Part shown: one piece after another, positions 20,675 to 23,696 of the stretch | How the letters are laid out: each line of letters opens with the position of its first letter | Position numbering within the stretch: position 1 is the stretch's first letter | Assembly: GCA_032111745.1 (NCBI GenBank) | Contig: JAULUH010000106.1 | Location: 1-23,696 of the forward strand | Length of the DNA stretch: 23,696 bases | Direction: 5' to 3' | From: JAULUH01 sp032111745 | GTDB lineage: Bacteria; Chloroflexota; Anaerolineae; JAAEKA01 | Program-made: the position numbers and the translations under genes | The notes under the pieces: generated by a model | Told to the model about the DNA's origin: nothing | The model's input: only the letters and a program-made list of their open reading frames with translations | Databases searched by the model: none

Positions 20675-22084
20675 GTGGCAATCGCCTGGCCGTGGGGTAA
20701 CCAGAACAAGAGAACATCGAGTATCATCTGGCTGGACCTGGGTGACCTGGGCGACCTCGTGAACCCTGGCGGGCCGCATGAGCAGTGGCAGGACCACGGC
20801 CTTGGCCTGCTGCGCACCGTTCTGCATCAGAACGGGCTGGAGACCGACCTGGCCTCCACCCGCGCGGTCACCGCATGGGAGCAGTTGGCGCCCCAGTTGC
20901 AGGGCTACGACATGCTGCTCATGAACGTGCGCAGCTACACCTACCCGGTGGCGCTCAAGGCGGCGCAGCTGTTCAAGGAGCTGAACCCCAACGGCATGGT
21001 GTTGACCGGCGGCATGCACGCCACAGTGGCGCCGGACGAGATGGCAACCGTCGAGGCCTTCGACCGCATCTGCATGGGGCCGGGCGAGCAGGTGATCGTG
21101 GACCTGGTCCGCGACCCGGCGGCGTTCCCACGGGTCTTCTCTGCCGAGGGTGCCAGGTCGATGGCCGAGTGGCCGATGATCGATCGCGAGCTGTGGCCCA
21201 GGCCAGCTGGCCGGCGCATGCAGCGCAAGTGGAAGTGGCGCTGGCCCATGGAGCCGGAGTGTGGCTGGGGCCCGGGCCCGGTGGCAACCGTGATCACCAG
21301 CCGGGTCTGCCCGTGGCAGTGCGTGTTCTGCAACGAGAACTCCTACATTCCCAACATGGGGCGGCGCTCGGTGGACCAGGTCATCGACGAGCTGAACTAC
21401 CTGGACCGCAAGTACGGCGTCGGCTCGGTGGTGATCCACGACTCCATGTTCTTTCAGAACCCCAAGTGGCTGCGGGAGTGGATCGACAAATACCCGCGCC
21501 AGACCAAGCGCTGGACCTATTGGGCGGCCGGCCGCGCGGATACGGTGCGGCAGTGGCCCGACCTGTTTGAGGCCCTGGTCAAAGAGACCAACTGGCGTAC
21601 CATCTCCATCGGCTTCGAGTCGGGCAGCGACCGCATCCTGCGCCTGCTCAACAAGGAGTGCACCGAGGAGGACAACTACTTCGCCATCGACCTGGTCAAC
21701 CGCCTCGGGGACGAGCTGGAGGCCAGGGGCGAGCGACCGCCGGTGTTCTGGTCGAACATCATGCTGGGCATCCCTGGCGAGACCCACGAGGACGCCTTCA
21801 AAACCATGCGCATGCTCAAGCGCATGAAGCGGGTCATGCCCTCCATTGCCTTCTATGCGCCCTACCCCGGCTCCGCCCTGGGCTACCAGCTGATCGCCGA
21901 GGGCAAGAGCCTGATGAGCAAGGACAACTACCACCGCTTCCCCGACGACGAGAAGGTGAAGGGCGTGGACTACCAGTTCTATCGCGAGCTGCTGGCCGGT
22001 CGGTATGACGCGGAGGTCAACCAGGGCCTGAGCCGCGATGCGCGGGGTTCGGACCTGTACCAGGGCACCCTGGTCAAGGCCTAG
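20675..22084 (+). CDS. Cobalamin-binding-type radical SAM protein 5
   Basis: 469 residues. GTG at 20675 is chosen for the strong AGGAGG seven bases upstream; the open frame extends back 110 codons into the previous gene but that part is a shadow. The N-terminus is unusual (WPWGNQNKRTSSIIWLDLGD), repeating DLGDLGDL, and lacks the simple MRV-strand start of the others. VVLTGG-type residues appear as NGMVLTGGMHATVAPDE. The cluster motif is C212-xxx-C216-xx-C219 (SRVCPWQCVFCNEN). Then VVIHDSMFFQNPKWL, SIGFESGSD, IMLGIPGETHEDAF and FYAPYPGSALG follow. The basic, tryptophan-rich stretch RRMQRKWKWRWPMEPECGW before the cluster motif is striking. The next gene starts 10 bases after the stop. Confidence 0.88.
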   Translation: MAIAWPWGNQNKRTSSIIWLDLGDLGDLVNPGGPHEQWQDHGLGLLRTVLHQNGLETDLASTRAVTAWEQLAPQLQGYDMLLMNVRSYTYPVALKAAQLFKELNPNGMVLTGGMHATVAPDEMATVEAFDRICMGPGEQVIVDLVRDPAAFPRVFSAEGARSMAEWPMIDRELWPRPAGRRMQRKWKWRWPMEPECGWGPGPVATVITSRVCPWQCVFCNENSYIPNMGRRSVDQVIDELNYLDRKYGVGSVVIHDSMFFQNPKWLREWIDKYPRQTKRWTYWAAGRADTVRQWPDLFEALVKETNWRTISIGFESGSDRILRLLNKECTEEDNYFAIDLVNRLGDELEARGERPPVFWSNIMLGIPGETHEDAFKTMRMLKRMKRVMPSIAFYAPYPGSALGYQLIAEGKSLMSKDNYHRFPDDEKVKGVDYQFYRELLAGRYDAEVNQGLSRDARGSDLYQGTLVKA

Positions 22085-22094
22085 GGGTGGCGCC

Positions 22095-22301
22095 ATGAGC
22101 AGCTTCAGCAACCCCCATTTCATGTACCTGTTCCGGATGAAGGATGGCAGAGAGAAGCTGGCCTACGGCCAGTCGCCGGAGGATGCGCTGGACATCCTTC
22201 GCACCCGCCTGAGCGATACCGAGATGGCTGAGCTCATCCCGGACCAGTACATCAAGATCAACCAGCGCGAGCTACACCAGTACGTGCACAACCTGGGCTA
22301 A
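22095..22301 (+). CDS. Small protein of 68 aa in the radical SAM cluster
   Basis: No family recognised. Starts MSSFSNPHFMYLFRMKDG, with GGGGTGG a few bases upstream, 10 bases after radical SAM gene 5. It is soluble and cysteine-free, with a strand-helix-helix look: YLFRMKDGREKLAYGQSPED, then ALDILRTRLSDTEMAELIPD, then a C-terminal helix ending HQYVHNLG. The tight spacing implies co-expression. It lacks a leader-core break or a Cys/Ser/Thr-rich tail, so a peptide-precursor role is not supported. It could be a small partner or regulator of the enzymes. Confidence 0.72.
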   Translation: MSSFSNPHFMYLFRMKDGREKLAYGQSPEDALDILRTRLSDTEMAELIPDQYIKINQRELHQYVHNLG

Positions 22302-22384
22302 TCTGACGGCTCTGTAGGGTTCATGCCCGAAAATGGCAGGCCATTCGTTTAACATCTCAATACCCTTTTCATGGAGGCTGCATA

Positions 22385-22693
22385 ATGTCGGAACTGATGA
22401 CGATTTCGGTGGTCCACCGCACAGGCGTTTTCGTGCCCCAGGCTGATGTGACCCACCTGGCCGAGGGCCTGGCCCTGCCCATGCAGATCCCGGCGCCGGA
22501 CGAATGGGATCGGCTGCTGGAAGAGATGGTAGCGGCCGAACAGGCTGAGCAGGAGGCCCATGAGGCCTTACCGTGGACCAGGAGCCGCTGGGATGAGCTA
22601 TCGCCCGACCTCGCCATCATGCTCGTCGGCCAGGAAGCCTGGCTAGGGTGGAATATGCCCGCCGAGCGAGAGACCAGCAGCCTGCTCTTATAG
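22385..22693 (+). CDS. Small protein of 102 aa, possibly DUF104-like
   Basis: ATG at 22385 has GGAGG seven bases upstream. The first 40 residues (ISVVHRTGVFVPQADVTHLA then EGLALPMQIPAPDEW) resemble the ENGVLVP-x-P-x-LPEG pattern of the DUF104 / AF2212-like antitoxin-type proteins. After that comes an acidic helix (LLEEMVAAEQAEQEAHEA) and a tryptophan-containing end (WDELSPDLAIMLVGQEAWLG). There is no toxin gene next to it, so an antitoxin role is doubtful. It is probably the last gene of the transcript, since a strong hairpin follows. Confidence 0.68.
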   Translation: MSELMTISVVHRTGVFVPQADVTHLAEGLALPMQIPAPDEWDRLLEEMVAAEQAEQEAHEALPWTRSRWDELSPDLAIMLVGQEAWLGWNMPAERETSSLLL

Positions 22694-22729
22694 GCACCGG
22701 GCCCGTCGGCCATTTCAGAACTGAATGCC

Positions 22730-22758
22730 ACGACGCAGGCGCCCGGCCTGCGTCGTTT
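22730..22758 (+). terminator. Strong hairpin before the last radical SAM gene
   Basis: ACGACGCAGGC (22730-22740), a five-base loop GCCCG, and the exact reverse complement (22746-22756), running straight into TTTCT. It is a good intrinsic terminator candidate. It ends only about 8 bases before the ATG of the next gene. Confidence 0.75.
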
Positions 22759-22765
22759 CTGTGAT

Positions 22766-23696
22766 ATGATAGGACTACTACCCAAGCTACCCCTATACTG
22801 GTCCTTCCGCCGCTTCGGCTGGCCGCGCTTGTATCCCTTTAGCGTGGTGATCAGTATCAGCTATCGCTGCAACAGCAAATGCCGCACGTGCGACGTGTGG
22901 CGCAAGCCCAACGACGACCTGACCCTCGCGGAGTGGGATCAGGTCTTCCAGCGGCTGGGGCGAACACCGGTGTACATGACCTTCACCGGCGGCGAGCCCT
23001 TCCTGCGCGATGACCTGGACGGCATGGTGGTCAGCGCATATCGCCACTGCCGGCCGGAGTATATCACCATCCCCACCAACGGCTTGCTCACCGACCGCAT
23101 CTTGAGTCAGGCCGAGACCATCGCGCGCACGTGCGCGGACTCTCGGGTGGGCATCAACCTGAGCCTGGACGGCGTCGGCGATGTGCACGACGACATCCGG
23201 GGCGTACCCGGGAACTGGGAGCGGGCGTTGGCGACCTGGGCGCGGCTCAAGGAGCTGCAGGCATCCTACCCCAACCTGGTGCTGACCGTGCACACGGTGA
23301 TCAGCCGCTTCAACATCCACCTGTTCGAGGAGACCTACGCGGGGCTACAGAAGCTTGAGCCTGACAGCTACATCACCGAGGTAGCCGAGGAGCGCGTGGA
23401 GCTGGACACGGTGGGTTGGGGCATCACCCCGCTGGCGGAGCAATACGCGCCTGTGGCCGATTTTCTGAGCCAGCAGGCTCGCCAGGCCGATGCCAGGGGC
23501 ATGGCCCGCTTCACCCAGGCCTTCCGCGCCCAATATTACCAGATGGCCAAGCGCACCTTACGGGAGCGGACCCAGGTGATCGACTGCTACGCCGGCTGGG
23601 CCTCGTGCCAGATTGGCCCCAACGGCGATGTGTGGAGCTGTTGCATCCGGGCCGAGGGCGCGGGCAACCTGCGGGATACCGGCTACGACCTGGCCC
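22766..23696 (+). CDS. Radical SAM protein with SPASM-like C-terminus (cut by window edge)
   Basis: An open frame of 310 codons runs to the edge without a stop. The N-terminus (MIGLLPKLPLYWSFRRFGWP) is short, with no B12-binding region, so this enzyme differs from the five upstream. The cluster motif is C35-xxx-C39-xx-C42 (YRCNSKCRTCDVW), followed by MTFTGGEPFLRDDL (the GGEP SAM contact), PTNGLLTDRI and NLSLDGVGDVHDDIRG. Near the visible end, DCYAGWASCQIGPNGDVWSC is the pattern of SPASM domains, which bind extra Fe-S clusters. SPASM enzymes include peptide- and protein-modifying enzymes as well as others. No ribosome site precedes the ATG and a hairpin ends just before it, so the start is uncertain; the first residues nevertheless look like those of relatives. 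Confidence 0.87.
   Translation, partial: MIGLLPKLPLYWSFRRFGWPRLYPFSVVISISYRCNSKCRTCDVWRKPNDDLTLAEWDQVFQRLGRTPVYMTFTGGEPFLRDDLDGMVVSAYRHCRPEYITIPTNGLLTDRILSQAETIARTCADSRVGINLSLDGVGDVHDDIRGVPGNWERALATWARLKELQASYPNLVLTVHTVISRFNIHLFEETYAGLQKLEPDSYITEVAEERVELDTVGWGITPLAEQYAPVADFLSQQARQADARGMARFTQAFRAQYYQMAKRTLRERTQVIDCYAGWASCQIGPNGDVWSCCIRAEGAGNLRDTGYDLA

Noticed and set aside
22385..22693. Toxin-antitoxin pair
   Set aside because: The 102-aa protein has a DUF104-like start, but the neighbouring 68-aa protein and the radical SAM gene do not resemble any toxin I know.

Overview
This 23.7 kb window is GC-rich bacterial chromosomal DNA. The gene set fits an aerobic or facultative member of the Chloroflexota: a NuoC-NuoD fusion, a lamin-tail domain, a DUF2203 protein, a SufR-type regulator and many cobalamin-type radical SAM enzymes. 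That assignment is inference, because the window holds no rRNA or other phylogenetic marker. Both edges cut a gene: a cytochrome P450 at the left and a radical SAM/SPASM enzyme at the right.

Left half (1-9700, all minus strand). Reading in transcription order from about 9750: a small 79-aa protein, nuoB, nuoCD and nuoI form a partial complex I operon that ends at a hairpin near 5041-5089. Next come a UPF0173 metallo-beta-lactamase-fold hydrolase, then a tightly packed set: a cysteine-motif protein with an acidic tail, an FAD-dependent amine-oxidase-like enzyme, an Mrp/ApbC P-loop ATPase without its usual CxxC, a GNAT acetyltransferase and a small membrane protein. The start of a P450 follows. 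Two long palindromes lie between genes at 353-382 and 4207-4240. The two most unusual proteins are in the nuo operon: NuoB carries a C-terminal lamin-tail-like domain, and NuoI carries a roughly 300-residue Ala/Pro-rich tail with two families of internal repeats.

Middle (9700-14500). A 427-bp divergent control region holds a promoter for each direction. To the right lie a SufR-like Fe-S sensing repressor, MoaA and an IscA/ErpA-type Fe-S carrier, probably one operon closed by a hairpin, then a DUF2203 protein and rtcB with its own strong sigma-70-type promoter.

Right half (14500-23696, all plus strand). One promoter, overlapped by a perfect dyad, precedes five consecutive radical SAM genes. 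Each product has an N-terminal cobalamin-binding-like region and a CxxxCxxC cluster motif; the second and fourth are paralogues. Two small proteins follow, then a hairpin, then a sixth radical SAM gene with a SPASM-like C-terminus. No glycosyltransferase, transporter, methyl donor enzyme or obvious precursor peptide is visible, so the product is unknown. This cluster is the best candidate in the window for an undescribed pathway.
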